DNA of 64,000 bases, taken from positions 122,855 through 186,854 of the forward strand of contig CAVYWA010000016.1 of the NCBI GenBank assembly GCA_963772165.1. The letters are read 5' to 3'. Shown here piece after piece: positions 9,206 through 18,709 of this stretch (position 1 is the stretch's first letter; each line of letters starts with the position of its first letter). Below the pieces are notes generated by a model that had not been told where the DNA came from, made no database searches, and saw only the letters and a program-made list of their open reading frames with translations. The DNA is from JAGVPT01 sp963772165. Lineage in GTDB: Bacteria; Bacteroidota; Ignavibacteria; UBA10030; UBA8401. Both the position numbers and the translations under genes were made by a program.

Positions 9206-9658
9206 TTACCTGTGAGCTTTGCCGGTCATCGATTGAATAACTATTTTGTAGACTCGCGCAGCGGCTGTGTTCGCCTTAATGTATTCGAGTCCCTCGGTAA
9301 AAAATTGCGGGGAATATTTTTTTACGATGCCTTCAAGGGCTGATTGTTTCTCACTTCCCGTCACTTCTTCTGCTTTGCCCGATATGATCGTGCTTTCGTA
9401 ATTCGTTGCAAACCGGTCCGGTATAATTTTAGTTGCGCCGATAGTGCAGAACGAGACAGAATTATTCTGCGACAGGATCTCCAATTTTTTACCTTCGCCC
9501 GCGCAATGGAAATAGATTGCGCCGTCTATGACACAGTAATTTAACGGAACGCCGTACGGCTCGCCGCCGGGAGACGCAACCGAGAGCACACCGTATTCGG
9601 CATTTTGCAATACGGACATTGCGTCCTGTTGTGATATGGCTCTATCGTGTCTACGCAT
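9206..9658 (-). CDS. Pyridoxamine 5'-phosphate oxidase-like flavoprotein (NimA-like)
   Basis: A 150-residue split-barrel FMN-binding protein. The N-terminal pattern AMSVLQNAEYGVLSVASPGGEPYGVPL, then IYFHCAGEGKKLEIL and NNSVSFCTIG, is characteristic of the pyridoxamine-phosphate-oxidase-like group that includes NimA nitroimidazole reductases. The reaction cannot be deduced; members bind FMN, heme or F420. It lies 74 bp from the DoxX gene on the same strand and may be co-transcribed. Confidence 0.78.
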   Translation of the reverse strand: MRRHDRAISQQDAMSVLQNAEYGVLSVASPGGEPYGVPLNYCVIDGAIYFHCAGEGKKLEILSQNNSVSFCTIGATKIIPDRFATNYESTIISGKAEEVTGSEKQSALEGIVKKYSPQFFTEGLEYIKANTAAARVYKIVIQSMTGKAHR

Positions 9659-9732
9659 ACGTTGCGGTTCCTGAGGCCCTTGATCTAACCCGTATCATTC
9701 TACCATCCGGAGAATTTACTTGCTGAAAGGGG

Positions 9733-10263
9733 TTAGGGAGAGTCTTGATTGATGTGTTGAACGGTAAATGATTGAACTTGACGGACCCATCGTATGTGCC
9801 GCTTTTCATCCGAAGAAATAATTCGCAACGGCCCATCTTTGGGATTGAACGGTTTTCCATCTTGGCGGTACGCCAGGATGATTGTCTTATCCGAATTCGT
9901 AGGGTCTAGTTCTGCAAGAGTAAAGATCGCTTGGTACTTATCCATCGCACGAACAATCAGAAGAGAAGAGGAGAAAATCTTCCCCCTGAGAGTATCGCCA
10001 AAATGGATACCGGCGAGGTCGAGAATGCGGTAAATGTCGACTCCTTCGAAAGCATACTCGTGTTGATCGTGATCTCTTGCACGAACAACACGGTGGGGAA
10101 GATTTTCTAAGTCAGCCATGGTAAGGTGCAATGGTGTAGTAACCTCCCCCTTAACGGTAAGAATCGTATCAGCAGGCATCGGTTCTTGTGCCGATGAAAT
10201 TGTTGAAATAAAAAAAATCGCCAAAAAAATTTGTATCGGTTTCACTGAATAACTATTCCTCAT
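9733..10263 (-). CDS. Secreted oxidoreductase molybdopterin-binding-fold protein
   Basis: A 176-residue exported protein with a signal peptide (about residues 1-25, ISSAQ). The body resembles the sulfite-oxidase-type molybdopterin-binding domain: LTVKGEVTTPLHLTMADLENLPHRVV, YAFEGVDIYRILDLAGI and a C-terminal PLRIISSDEKRHIRWVRQV. It is short and has no cysteine in the mature part, so the Mo ligand of true sulfite oxidases is absent. Such stand-alone domains are common and may not bind the cofactor. The role is unknown; neighbours suggest an envelope redox function. Confidence 0.7.
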   Translation of the reverse strand: MRNSYSVKPIQIFLAIFFISTISSAQEPMPADTILTVKGEVTTPLHLTMADLENLPHRVVRARDHDQHEYAFEGVDIYRILDLAGIHFGDTLRGKIFSSSLLIVRAMDKYQAIFTLAELDPTNSDKTIILAYRQDGKPFNPKDGPLRIISSDEKRHIRWVRQVQSFTVQHINQDSP

Positions 10264-10380
10264 TGTTGTAACAATTGCTGCCGGTACGGAGGCTGGTCGG
10301 CAGAAGGGAAGCTTTGATCCATCAAAGCATTGACCTCGCCAGGCACCCTTTCTCGCGGGAAGATCTGATCATTGACCCCA

Positions 10381-10923
10381 TTATTGACGTTGCTGATGAG
10401 CGGTATCATCGGGCGCAAATTCGAGCACAATGGAGTTCATGCAATAACGTTTTCCAGTCGGGCGCGGGCCGTCGTCGAAAAGATGTCCAAGATGACTTCC
10501 GCACCGTCCGCACAATACTTCTGTTCGGTTCATCCCGAACGATCCGTCCGGCTGATAAACAACGGCTCCCGGGCGCACGGTTTCAAAAAAACTTGGCCAG
10601 CCGCACGTGCTTGCAAACTTAGCGTCGGATCGGAAAAGCTTATTGCCGCAGACGGCACAATAATATGTACCGAGGCCTTCAAAGTTCCAATATTTTCCCG
10701 TGAAAGCCCGCTCGGTATCTTTTTCCCGGGCAACGGCGTACACACCTGCGGGAAGGATTTTTTCCCAAGCGGAGTTAGGAATATTGAGAACCGTTGTATC
10801 GGTGCGCGAGTAATAAGGATTGCCGGATTGTTGACGCTCCGTCATTGCAGTCTCCTCCTGTTTGGTCTGGCAGCTAAGTTCAAAGAAGATCGTGATAGCG
10901 AGGATTGTTATTCTGATGATCAC
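10381..10923 (-). CDS. msrB: Peptide-methionine (R)-S-oxide reductase, predicted lipoprotein
   Basis: Reduces methionine-R-sulfoxide in proteins. The Zn-binding CxxC pairs are visible in YYCAVCGN and VLCGRCGSH, and the catalytic cysteine is in KRYCMNS near the C-terminus. STCGWPSF and GHLFDDGP are family signatures. The N-terminus from GTG 10923 reads as a lipoprotein signal (FFELSC), which would place the enzyme in the periplasm or on a membrane; an internal ATG at 10845 would give a cytoplasmic form. The catalytic domain has normal length. The role is repair of oxidised envelope proteins, consistent with DoxX and flavoprotein neighbours. Confidence 0.9.
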   Translation of the reverse strand: MIIRITILAITIFFELSCQTKQEETAMTERQQSGNPYYSRTDTTVLNIPNSAWEKILPAGVYAVAREKDTERAFTGKYWNFEGLGTYYCAVCGNKLFRSDAKFASTCGWPSFFETVRPGAVVYQPDGSFGMNRTEVLCGRCGSHLGHLFDDGPRPTGKRYCMNSIVLEFAPDDTAHQQRQ

Positions 10924-10970
10924 TTTGCATTAATAGATGCCTCACGCTGATGCGCAGAATCGAAAATCTA

Positions 10971-11030
10971 TTTTGACCAATTTTTCCGCGATTTTGCGGC
11001 CCAGCGCGAGATATTTTTTCTGATGTCAGT
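10971..11030. repeat. Half copy of the cgcaaagacgc-type repeat
   Basis: The segment tttgcggcc...gcgaga followed by a T-rich tract and ctgatgtc resembles the right half of the element at 3567-3656, and the words gaccaattttt occur near both. It lies between msrB and the efflux operon end. Confidence 0.4.
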
Positions 11031-11032
11031 AG

Positions 11033-12133
11033 TCAGTAATTAATATACTGATTTTGTTTGATATCGTCTCCTGCTTTGACGATGATGCTGTCGTTCGGCA
11101 CGATATCACCGAACACCTCAATCATTCCGTTGTTTTCGTTTCCGGTGCTCACATCAACGATGTTGGCTTTATGATTTGACACTTTAATCACATATTTTTT
11201 TTCTGTTGATGTGACCACGGATGATTGCGGCACGATGCAGGCATTCGTATGGCCCGTCATGGGAAGGAGCACTTCAGCATACATCCCGGGCATGAACAGC
11301 TTGTCGCTATTGATGACATCGATCTCCACAGACTCGCTACGATATTTTTCATCCAGCGAATTCGCCTGGCGGCTGATGGTGCCCGTAAAAATCCTGCCGG
11401 GGAGAGCTTCAACCGTGAAAGAGACTTTTTGATTGACGGCTAATTGCGTTGCGAAAGTTTCAGGTACTTTTACCTGCAATCGCAATTTGGAGATCTGCTG
11501 CAACTCCAGCATCGGCGCCGCATCCGTTTTGGTGCCGACCGTAACGAGTGCGCCGGGATGGATGTTCCTCTGCGTAATGGTTCCGTCGAACGGTGCTCGT
11601 ACGGTCAAATAATCTTTCAACGATTTCATTGCCTCCCAATTTGCTCTTTCGCTGTTGCAAAGAGCGCTGTCCGACTCCATCTTCGATTGCGCGATTTGAA
11701 GATCATTCGGCGAGACAGCCCCCGTAGTTTTAGCGGCTTCCATAAGGCGGTAATAACTGTCCTTGCTCGCGCTGAATGCCGCCAGCGCCTTTAAATATCT
11801 TTCATACGCTGCGAGACTGTTTTGTTCCACTTCGGGCGCTTCCATCTCCATGATGATCTGTCCTTCTTTCACCTGCGACCCTATATCGACTGCCATGGTT
11901 TTAATGTATCCAGTGACTTTAGGATAGATGTCTACAAATTCAAACGCGCTCAGCTGTGCCGGCAAACGCAGAACATCTCCCAGCGCCTGTACTTTTACAG
12001 CATACAACGCATAGGTTGTCGAATTAAAAGGTGATGGATTTTTACTCGTGGTTGCCGCCTCATTCTTCGAGCACGAACTCAGTGCAATGGCGAGGGAGCA
12101 AACGACAACGGGAAGATAAATATTTTTGTTCAT
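11033..12133 (-). CDS. RND efflux periplasmic adaptor (membrane fusion protein), lipoprotein
   Basis: Periplasmic adaptor that links the inner-membrane RND pump to the outer-membrane channel. ATG 12133 starts a lipoprotein signal (ALSSCSKNE, lipobox at about residue 20); the longer frame upstream of it lies inside the pump gene. HlyD-family features follow: the lipoyl half motif YPKVTGYIKTMAVDIGSQVKEGQIIMEM, an alpha-hairpin, the second lipoyl half LTVRAPFDGTITQRNIHPGALV and a beta-barrel region. Length is 366 residues, normal. It lies 19 bp downstream of the RND gene in a minus-strand operon. Confidence 0.9.
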   Translation of the reverse strand: MNKNIYLPVVVCSLAIALSSCSKNEAATTSKNPSPFNSTTYALYAVKVQALGDVLRLPAQLSAFEFVDIYPKVTGYIKTMAVDIGSQVKEGQIIMEMEAPEVEQNSLAAYERYLKALAAFSASKDSYYRLMEAAKTTGAVSPNDLQIAQSKMESDSALCNSERANWEAMKSLKDYLTVRAPFDGTITQRNIHPGALVTVGTKTDAAPMLELQQISKLRLQVKVPETFATQLAVNQKVSFTVEALPGRIFTGTISRQANSLDEKYRSESVEIDVINSDKLFMPGMYAEVLLPMTGHTNACIVPQSSVVTSTEKKYVIKVSNHKANIVDVSTGNENNGMIEVFGDIVPNDSIIVKAGDDIKQNQYINY

Positions 12134-12152
12134 GGTGATGATATTTTTTGTT

Positions 12153-15100
12153 TTAAATAGTTTTTTCGGGCATGAGCGAAGGATCTTCAAAAGAAGATTT
12201 TTCCTGGACGAGTGAGTACACCAACGGGACCATGTACAATGCGGCAAGCATCGATGCCGCCAAACCGCCGATGACGGCGCGGCCAAGCGGAGCTGTTTGG
12301 TCTCCCGCTTCTCCGAACCCTGATGCCATCGGAATCATTCCGGCGATCATGGCAAAACCGGTCATCAGGATCGGGCGCAACCGGATGGAGGCGCTCGTTT
12401 TTGCCGCTTTTGACGCGTCGTGATATTCTAACCGCAGATCTTCGGCATTGGTCACGATCAGAATAGCATTCGCGACGGAAACACCGATCGCCATGATAAT
12501 TCCCATATACGATTGAAGGTTGAGCGTAGAGCCGGTCAATAATAAAAACAGAAGCGAGCCAAATAACACTGCCGGCACCGTTGACAAAACGACCAGCGAT
12601 AGTTTGAAAGACTGGTAGTTGGCTGCAAGGAGCAATAAAATTATTACAATGGCAACTGCGAGTCCGTTTTGCAAGCTCGAAAACGTTTCCGTTAATAAGC
12701 TCGACATTCCCCGCACTTCCATTTTCATCCCCGGGGGCAATGCGCCGATTTGGTCGATTGCATGTTGAACTTCCGTTGTCGCCGACCCAAGATCTTTTCT
12801 GTTGATATTGGCGCTCACTGTTACAAAGCGTCTCGGTCCAGAGCGATCGTACTCTCCGGCAACCGTATCGATGGCGAAAGTAGCAACATCGGAAAGGATC
12901 GGCCGATTCCGTCCTCTCACCAGAGGGATGGATTTTACCTGGCTCATATCATCCATCATGTATTCAGGCACCTCTGCCTGTGTCTGGTATGTATACGAAT
13001 TGCTTTCATCCAGCCAAAGGTTTTTGTACGTGAAACGGCTGGACGATGTCGCATCGGTCACCGATTGTGCAACGTCAAAAAGATTAAGGCCCATCTGGGT
13101 AATTTTCAATCTGTCAAAATTGACGTTGATGACCGGAAAGTTCAACGGCTGTTGTATCTGAACGTCGCGCAAATACGGGACGTCCGTTAGCTTTTGACGA
13201 AGCTCGTTGGCATACGTTTCGATGTCGCCCATATTTTTCCCTGCTACTCGTACTTCGATGGGCGTCGATGCCCCCTGGCTCATAATCTTTTCTGTCAGTT
13301 CAATGGGCTCGAAGCTGAGTTTCAAATCGGGCAAATTTTTAAGGATGGCATATCTCAGTTTTTCTTTCAGATCTTCCAGATTGACTTTATAGTCTTCTTC
13401 CAAACCGACTTGAAGTACCGCCTCGTGAGTACCGCTGTTGAAAACGTACAAATTACTCGTTCCAAAGCTGGAGGGAATCAAGCCGACATACGCAGAGCTG
13501 ATTGAAACATGGCCTTCAACGGTTGAATCGATGATTGCCAATACTCTGTGGACTGCTTCCTCTGTGCGTTCCAATCGCGTCCCGTCGGGTTCCCGTATCC
13601 GCAATTGAAATTGTCCCGAATTCACTTTGGGCAACATGTCTTTCCCGATAAAATAAAAACAGAGTCCTGCTGCCAATACAACGGTTGAAAAATACACGGC
13701 CACCCATTGCCGTCTTTTCGGAAATAGTTTTATTAATTGCTTCATGAAACTGATTTTTATTCTTTGGAAAAAATCATTTTCGTCGGGATGTGTCTTCTCG
13801 TAATTCAAATGTTCATCGACTTCTTTTTCTTCGCCGGGATCAAGGGCTTCACCCGCATGCGCGTGTACTTTGCCATGTTTATGAGAATATGTTTCCGCTT
13901 TTAAAATCCAATTAGTCAAAACAGGAACAAGCATTTGAGCCGCAAAAAAGGAAATGATCATCGCAAAACCGATGGACAGCGACAGCGGCAAAAACATTGC
14001 TTTCGGAACGCCGCTCATCACAAAAGAGGGGGCAAAGACCGCAAGGATGCACAGCAGGATAAGCAGCAGTGGAAATGATATCTCTTTGCATGCATCGTAA
14101 ACGGCGAGTCTTTTGGATTTCCCCATTTCCAGATGCTGATGAATATTTTCGATTGTTACCGTTGCCTGATCGACTAAGATGCCTATCGCCAGGGACAGTC
14201 CGCTTAACGTCATTAAGTTAATCGTTTGGCCGGTTAATTTTAAAAACGTCACGGCGCTGATCACCGAGACCGGGATCGTGATCACAACGATAAGGCAGCT
14301 CCGCCAATCGCGTAAAAATAATAGCACCATCAGGCCCGTCAGCAATGCCCCCAAGGCCCCTTCCGTAACGAGACTTTTTACCGCATTGATGACAAAAACG
14401 GATTGGTCGAATTCGTACGAAACATTCACATCGTCCGGCAAAAGGTCTTGCATCTCGGGAAGCCGGCTTTTCAAACCGTTCACAACATCCATGGTTGAGG
14501 CATCGGCGGTTTTCACCACAGGAATGTAGACCGATCGTTTGCCGTTAATCAGCGCATAGCCAACGGTGATATCCGCAGCATCGGATACCGTTGCGACATC
14601 GCTCATGAACACGGTGGAATAACCGTTGGTCACGATCGGGATCTTTTTAAAATCCTCAACCTTCTGTTCCAGAGAATTATTCGTGGTGATGTACATGGTA
14701 TTCCCGATCCGGACATTTCCGGATGGTGTCATGATGTTGTTTTTAACGATTGCCTGCACCACTTCATCGGGTGTGATATTGTAGCTGCGGAGTTTTTGCG
14801 GATCGATGTTCATTAATAACGTCCGCGCGTTGGCGCCCATCGGGGGCGGTGCGGATAATCCCGGCACGGTCGCGAACATCGGCCTGATGCGGGTTGTTGC
14901 CAAATCGTAAATATCTTTCAGCGCACGGGTTTTACTGCTGAAGACCAACTCTCCAACGGGGAGCGAAGATGCGTCAAACCGGATCACCTGCGGAGGTACA
15001 GCTCCCGGCGGGAAAAAATTCTGCGCCCTGCTTACCTGCAGGGCCACCTGTGCGGAGGCTTCCGCCATATCGGTGTTTTCGTAGAAGGTCAGCTGGAGCA

Positions 15101-15362
15101 GGGTCAACCCTTGTATATTTTTACTCTGAATGTTTTTTACTCCCGTGATATACAAGAATTGATCCTGCATGCGTGTTGCAAAAAACCCTTCCATCTGACG
15201 GGCAGACATTCCGCCGTACGGTTCGATGACGTAAATCGTCGGCGAGTTGAGTTTTGGGAAAATATCAATCGGTATCGTGAAAATAGCGATCACCGAGAAT
15301 AATAAGATTCCCAGAAATATTACGATAATTGTGATCGGCCTTTTCAGCGCAAAGTCTACCAT
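12153..15362 (-). CDS. RND efflux permease (AcrB/CzcA-like)
   Basis: Inner-membrane proton-driven pump of 1069 residues, the usual RND length, with two six-helix halves and two large periplasmic loops. The N-terminus (FALKRPITIIVIFLGILL) and TM regions (GLMVLLFLRDWRSCLIV, LAIGILVDQATVTIENIH) are typical. The TM4 acid pair of AcrB (DD) is D-Q here, and the TM10 region GVSVANAILIVTNAEDL lacks the AcrB-type lysine; related DEAT/DQAT-type permeases share this. A His-rich cytoplasmic loop (HKHGKVHAHAGE) lies between the halves. Substrates cannot be assigned; drug or metal export are both possible. Encoded between an OMF and an MFP gene. Confidence 0.9.
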   Translation of the reverse strand: MVDFALKRPITIIVIFLGILLFSVIAIFTIPIDIFPKLNSPTIYVIEPYGGMSARQMEGFFATRMQDQFLYITGVKNIQSKNIQGLTLLQLTFYENTDMAEASAQVALQVSRAQNFFPPGAVPPQVIRFDASSLPVGELVFSSKTRALKDIYDLATTRIRPMFATVPGLSAPPPMGANARTLLMNIDPQKLRSYNITPDEVVQAIVKNNIMTPSGNVRIGNTMYITTNNSLEQKVEDFKKIPIVTNGYSTVFMSDVATVSDAADITVGYALINGKRSVYIPVVKTADASTMDVVNGLKSRLPEMQDLLPDDVNVSYEFDQSVFVINAVKSLVTEGALGALLTGLMVLLFLRDWRSCLIVVITIPVSVISAVTFLKLTGQTINLMTLSGLSLAIGILVDQATVTIENIHQHLEMGKSKRLAVYDACKEISFPLLLILLCILAVFAPSFVMSGVPKAMFLPLSLSIGFAMIISFFAAQMLVPVLTNWILKAETYSHKHGKVHAHAGEALDPGEEKEVDEHLNYEKTHPDENDFFQRIKISFMKQLIKLFPKRRQWVAVYFSTVVLAAGLCFYFIGKDMLPKVNSGQFQLRIREPDGTRLERTEEAVHRVLAIIDSTVEGHVSISSAYVGLIPSSFGTSNLYVFNSGTHEAVLQVGLEEDYKVNLEDLKEKLRYAILKNLPDLKLSFEPIELTEKIMSQGASTPIEVRVAGKNMGDIETYANELRQKLTDVPYLRDVQIQQPLNFPVINVNFDRLKITQMGLNLFDVAQSVTDATSSSRFTYKNLWLDESNSYTYQTQAEVPEYMMDDMSQVKSIPLVRGRNRPILSDVATFAIDTVAGEYDRSGPRRFVTVSANINRKDLGSATTEVQHAIDQIGALPPGMKMEVRGMSSLLTETFSSLQNGLAVAIVIILLLLAANYQSFKLSLVVLSTVPAVLFGSLLFLLLTGSTLNLQSYMGIIMAIGVSVANAILIVTNAEDLRLEYHDASKAAKTSASIRLRPILMTGFAMIAGMIPMASGFGEAGDQTAPLGRAVIGGLAASMLAALYMVPLVYSLVQEKSSFEDPSLMPEKTI

Positions 15363-15374
15363 AGTTTTTCCGGT

Positions 15375-16766
15375 TTAAAAATTCGATAGGAATGTGTTCA
15401 ATGTATTATTGGCCACTGCCTTCTGCAGCAACGTGCTCAAGAGGAATGGCAATACTTCCGATTCGTCTGTTTCTGCCTTATAGAGCAAATACGACGCATC
15501 GGTGAGGTCGGTGATATTGGCAAGCCCTGCGTTGTATTGCGCCAGCTTTTGAGCGTAGACATTCTGTGCCGCGCTAAGCAGCAACGGAATTTCTTTTGCT
15601 CGGTCTATTGCGGCCTGGATGGCAATATCTGCCTGCCTGAGCTGGCTTTCCAAAAGTGTTTTTTGTTCAACAACGTCTTCGCGCGCCGATTCGCTTTGGT
15701 AGTGCTGAATGTCCGTCTTGTCATTCCGATGGATAAGGTTGACGATGTCGTACGACAGTGCAAGTCCTGCCATGTAATTATAGCGGCTGTAATCCAGCCC
15801 TGACGATAAATTTCCGTACACGTCTTGTGGAGTAATACTCGATCCGCGGACCCATGCGCTCCCCACTAAGTAGAGTTTGGGAAGATAACTTTTCGAAATT
15901 AAATTTTCCTGCGACATAGAATATTCCCATCGGTTATTGTAATATTCCAGCACGGGATTGTTCCTGTCGACCGAATCGTTCGAAACATTTTCTTCCAGCC
16001 GGTTAAGCCATGTATCCGGCAAGCCGTAGATGGTCGTATCGATCTCAAAATCATTGCGACGCAGTCCTGTATAGTAGATAAACTCACGCTTTAACTTATT
16101 GTATATTTCTGTCGTTTGAATGTATTGAATGGTCGCTGTCGAAATTTCTGCGTTCGCTATCGTCGAGTCAACGCTCGGCTTGATTCCGCTCGAAGTATAC
16201 GCCTTGATGTAGCTGTAGAGAACCCTGTAGCGATCGATATTTCGTTGCTGGGTGGCAACCAGCAATCGGTACCTGAGCAATTCGAAATACAATTGTGCGA
16301 CGTGAAACTGCAAAAGATAGGATGATGCTTCGTAATCGGCCTTGCTGAAATTCAACAATGAGTTGGCCGATTCTATTCGCGCCCCGTTCAACCCAAAATT
16401 ATAGAGCTCGTGCTGTAAATAGGCCACGCCGATATTTCCGGAGAAAGTGCTGCTGTTGTTGTCTGCTCTTATCCCGCCGGACGTAGAGGGAATAATGCTC
16501 ATCGGGAAATACGATCCTCCCAATCCGTTATCCGTTCCCAAATCCACCTGGTCGCTGATTGTTAACGAGGGCAGCACTTGATTCTCCGCATCGGTCACCG
16601 AAGCTGTGGCACTTGCTACCTGAAATTGTTTTGATTTCAACTCGGGATAATTGTGAAGCGCTGAATCGATGGCGAGCTTCAAGCCGACGATTGTTTTTGT
16701 CTGCGCGAAACCTGAAAACCTAAACATGGTGATCAACGCTACCAGGAAAAGCTTTGTGTGATACAT
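15375..16766 (-). CDS. TolC-like outer membrane efflux protein
   Basis: Outer-membrane factor of a tripartite efflux system, 463 residues from ATG 16766. The signal peptide is MYHTKLFLVALITMFRFSGF ending AQ. The body shows the alpha-helical repeats of OEP proteins: LAIDSALHNYPELKSKQFQVASA, ATIQYIQTTEIYNKLKREFIYYTG and, in the second half, AAQNVYAQKLAQYNAGLANITDLTDA. It is 12 bp upstream of the RND gene, so it heads the OMF-RND-MFP operon. A TTG at 16787 is in frame, but neither start has a good ribosome binding site. Confidence 0.88.
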   Translation of the reverse strand: MYHTKLFLVALITMFRFSGFAQTKTIVGLKLAIDSALHNYPELKSKQFQVASATASVTDAENQVLPSLTISDQVDLGTDNGLGGSYFPMSIIPSTSGGIRADNNSSTFSGNIGVAYLQHELYNFGLNGARIESANSLLNFSKADYEASSYLLQFHVAQLYFELLRYRLLVATQQRNIDRYRVLYSYIKAYTSSGIKPSVDSTIANAEISTATIQYIQTTEIYNKLKREFIYYTGLRRNDFEIDTTIYGLPDTWLNRLEENVSNDSVDRNNPVLEYYNNRWEYSMSQENLISKSYLPKLYLVGSAWVRGSSITPQDVYGNLSSGLDYSRYNYMAGLALSYDIVNLIHRNDKTDIQHYQSESAREDVVEQKTLLESQLRQADIAIQAAIDRAKEIPLLLSAAQNVYAQKLAQYNAGLANITDLTDASYLLYKAETDESEVLPFLLSTLLQKAVANNTLNTFLSNF

Positions 16767-17125
16767 AGAACGGCCTGTGGTAAACAATAGCTAACAGAAG
16801 TATAAGTAGATTACTTGAATTATTAATCCAACTTGACATGCAAGCCCTGATGTGCGTTCTCAGACGTTCTGTGTCTAAGAATATCTACGATCCGGGATAT
16901 CATGTGGTGGCGACGGAAAGAAACACTGCATTGTCCGATGGAAGCCTCCTACCTTTCTACATGAATAAATCCAGTGGATTCACAATCTGCAGAAGAACGA
17001 TAAGCGAATTATTTCACACTCCTCTCATAGTTTATAGCTATGATCGAAAGTGAATGTACGATTGGCCTCGCAAAAAACTTTCCGGCTGACCGGTTCAATT
17101 TAATATTTCGAATAGGGTTTTGAAA
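16767..17125. other. Intergenic gap upstream of the efflux operon
   Basis: About 360 bp with no supported gene. A 71-codon plus-strand frame (16838-17053) shows no family resemblance. The promoter of the minus-strand efflux operon should lie here, but I cannot identify its elements with confidence. Confidence 0.4.
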
Positions 17126-17479
17126 CTACGAAAGAGGAGGTGCGCGAAGAGCGTTTTGAGGGCAAAGAGCTGTAGGAGTCGGAAGGAATGCTGCCTGAAT
17201 TTCCAGGATTCGTTCAGGAGCGATGACGCTCATCAGCGGATCGGCCATGCAAAGGATGTGATCACTCAAAAATTGTTCTGAAGTGGTCAGATGTCGGTGA
17301 GACGTCCAGTAGGGGCGTTCATCGAGATCAATGCTCCGAACGTTCGGGACTGAAAGGGAGGAGTCGAGCTTAAAGATGAGCGCCTCTCCAGAAAGATTCC
17401 TAGGACTCAGGATCGCAGGGAACAGATAGGCTGCGAGGAGAACTCCTACAATAAGACGAAAGACACTGGGATTTCTCAT
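17126..17479 (-). CDS. Small predicted membrane/secreted protein of unknown function
   Basis: From ATG 17479 (MRNPSVFRLIV) this is a 117-residue protein with one hydrophobic N-terminal segment (about residues 8-24) and a C-terminus ending NALRAPPLS. Short proteins with a terminal RAPP-like motif, encoded upstream of RND cation-efflux operons, occur in Bacteroidota as far as I recall; no function is known to me. It has the same orientation as the OMF-RND-MFP genes. It could be a regulatory or accessory protein of that pump, or a chance frame. Confidence 0.5.
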   Translation of the reverse strand: MRNPSVFRLIVGVLLAAYLFPAILSPRNLSGEALIFKLDSSLSVPNVRSIDLDERPYWTSHRHLTTSEQFLSDHILCMADPLMSVIAPERILEIQAAFLPTPTALCPQNALRAPPLS

Positions 17480-17722
17480 AATGCGAGATTCAGAGAACTG
17501 GATTGACTTACAATTTAACAACTTAGACGATAACGGAGTTCCAAAGGTTTCATTTCTCCCTTACTTCCATCGTGTGTCGTTGCCTCTTCACTAAGTGAAA
17601 TGTGCCTAAACGGGGGCATGTTTTCCTTAACACATTGTTAATACGTCTATAATACGCCGGTAAAAGCATACTCCTACCTTGATAGCGTTCAGAAAATCGT
17701 CGATCCCCTGAAAGGGCAATGG

Positions 17723-18494
17723 ATGAACCGCGGTTGCGTTATATTTCTGTCTATTCTTTTGTTCTCTGCCGGTTCTCAAGGGCAGGAATTGGACCGGTTG
17801 CTCCGAAACGGAGATGAATGCTTTTCCCGGCAAGCGACAGAAGAGGCCCTCCGCTATTATAATCAAGCGTACACATTGTCACCAAAGAACAACGAGGCAA
17901 TACTTCGCCTCGTACCGTACGTATTGCGACCTGGGCTGGCTTCATTTGCGAACGGATACCAGTGCACAGTCATACTATCTCCGTGCGGCAGCGTTTGCTG
18001 ATACGCTTCTGTTGCTGAATCCAAATTCCCCCTCCGCGCATTTTTGGATGTCATTGACACAAGGGAGCCTCATTCCTTTCCATTCTGTCTCGGAGAAAAT
18101 TCAATTGGGGAAAGAAGTCCGTTTCCATGCCGAAAAAGCGATCGAGCTCGATTCCACGTTCGCTCTCGCGTACGTTGTTCTGGCAGTTTTTGAGCGGGAA
18201 AGTTCGCAGCTCTCCTGGTTTGAGCGAGCCATCGCCCGCGTCATATTCGGCGCGGACATCCATGGGTCGCTCTCGCACTCGGAAGAGCTCCTCGAAAAAT
18301 CGGTTCAATACGATTCCACGAACTCGTATGCTTTTTATGAGATGTACTGGACGAACATGGCAATGGGAAATAAAGATGCTGCGGTGGAAGCGCTGAAAAA
18401 AGTGCTGGCACTCCCTGTGAAGAGCCAGCGTGAAGGTGAACAGCATCAGTTGGCGGAGAATTATCTGGCTCGCATGGAATCGACGGACCATTAA
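17723..18494 (+). CDS. Secreted TPR-containing protein, broken by a +1 frame shift
   Basis: The first frame gives a signal peptide (IFLSILLFSAGSQGQ) and one TPR (LDRLLRNGDECFSRQATEEALRYYNQAYTLSPKN). Near CC 17908-17909 the reading moves by +1 and continues YRTYCDLGWLHLRTDTSAQ, then further helical repeats (AEKAIELDSTFALAYVVLAVFE, LLEKSVQYDSTNSYAFYEMYW, DAAVEALKKVLALP). Restored length is about 256 residues. TPR proteins are protein-interaction scaffolds; this one should act in the periplasm. It is upstream of the phosphate porin, but with a 215-bp gap it is probably transcribed separately. Confidence 0.7.
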
Positions 18495-18562
18495 TCCATT
18501 TTCCCCTTTAAAACCCGCTCATTTTTTCCACCGCAGTTTTTTACGGTTTGTTCCTGTTCCTC

Positions 18563-18590
18563 TTAACAATTTCATAACATTCGTGTAATA
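18563..18590 (+). promoter_or_regulatory. Pho-box-like array of three 11-bp-spaced units
   Basis: TTAACA (18563-18568), ATAACA (18574-18579) and GTAATA (18585-18590) recur at exactly 11-bp intervals. PhoB/PhoP-type regulators bind direct repeats spaced by one helical turn. The array lies 120-147 bp before the porin gene that heads the phosphate uptake genes, which is the expected place. That it is bound by the regulator at 149 is inference. Confidence 0.6.
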
Positions 18591-18709
18591 CAAAGCTATT
18601 GTAAGAAATGTATTTTATCGCACTCTTTAAGCATACGATAGCACACCAAGTTCATCATTAACTCATTCAAACCTTTATTAATTCATCAATTTTTAGAGAA
18701 AGGGTACAC

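Noticed and set aside
16838..17053. 71-codon plus-strand frame upstream of the efflux operon
   Set aside because: No homology signal, no ribosome binding site, and opposite orientation to flanking genes.
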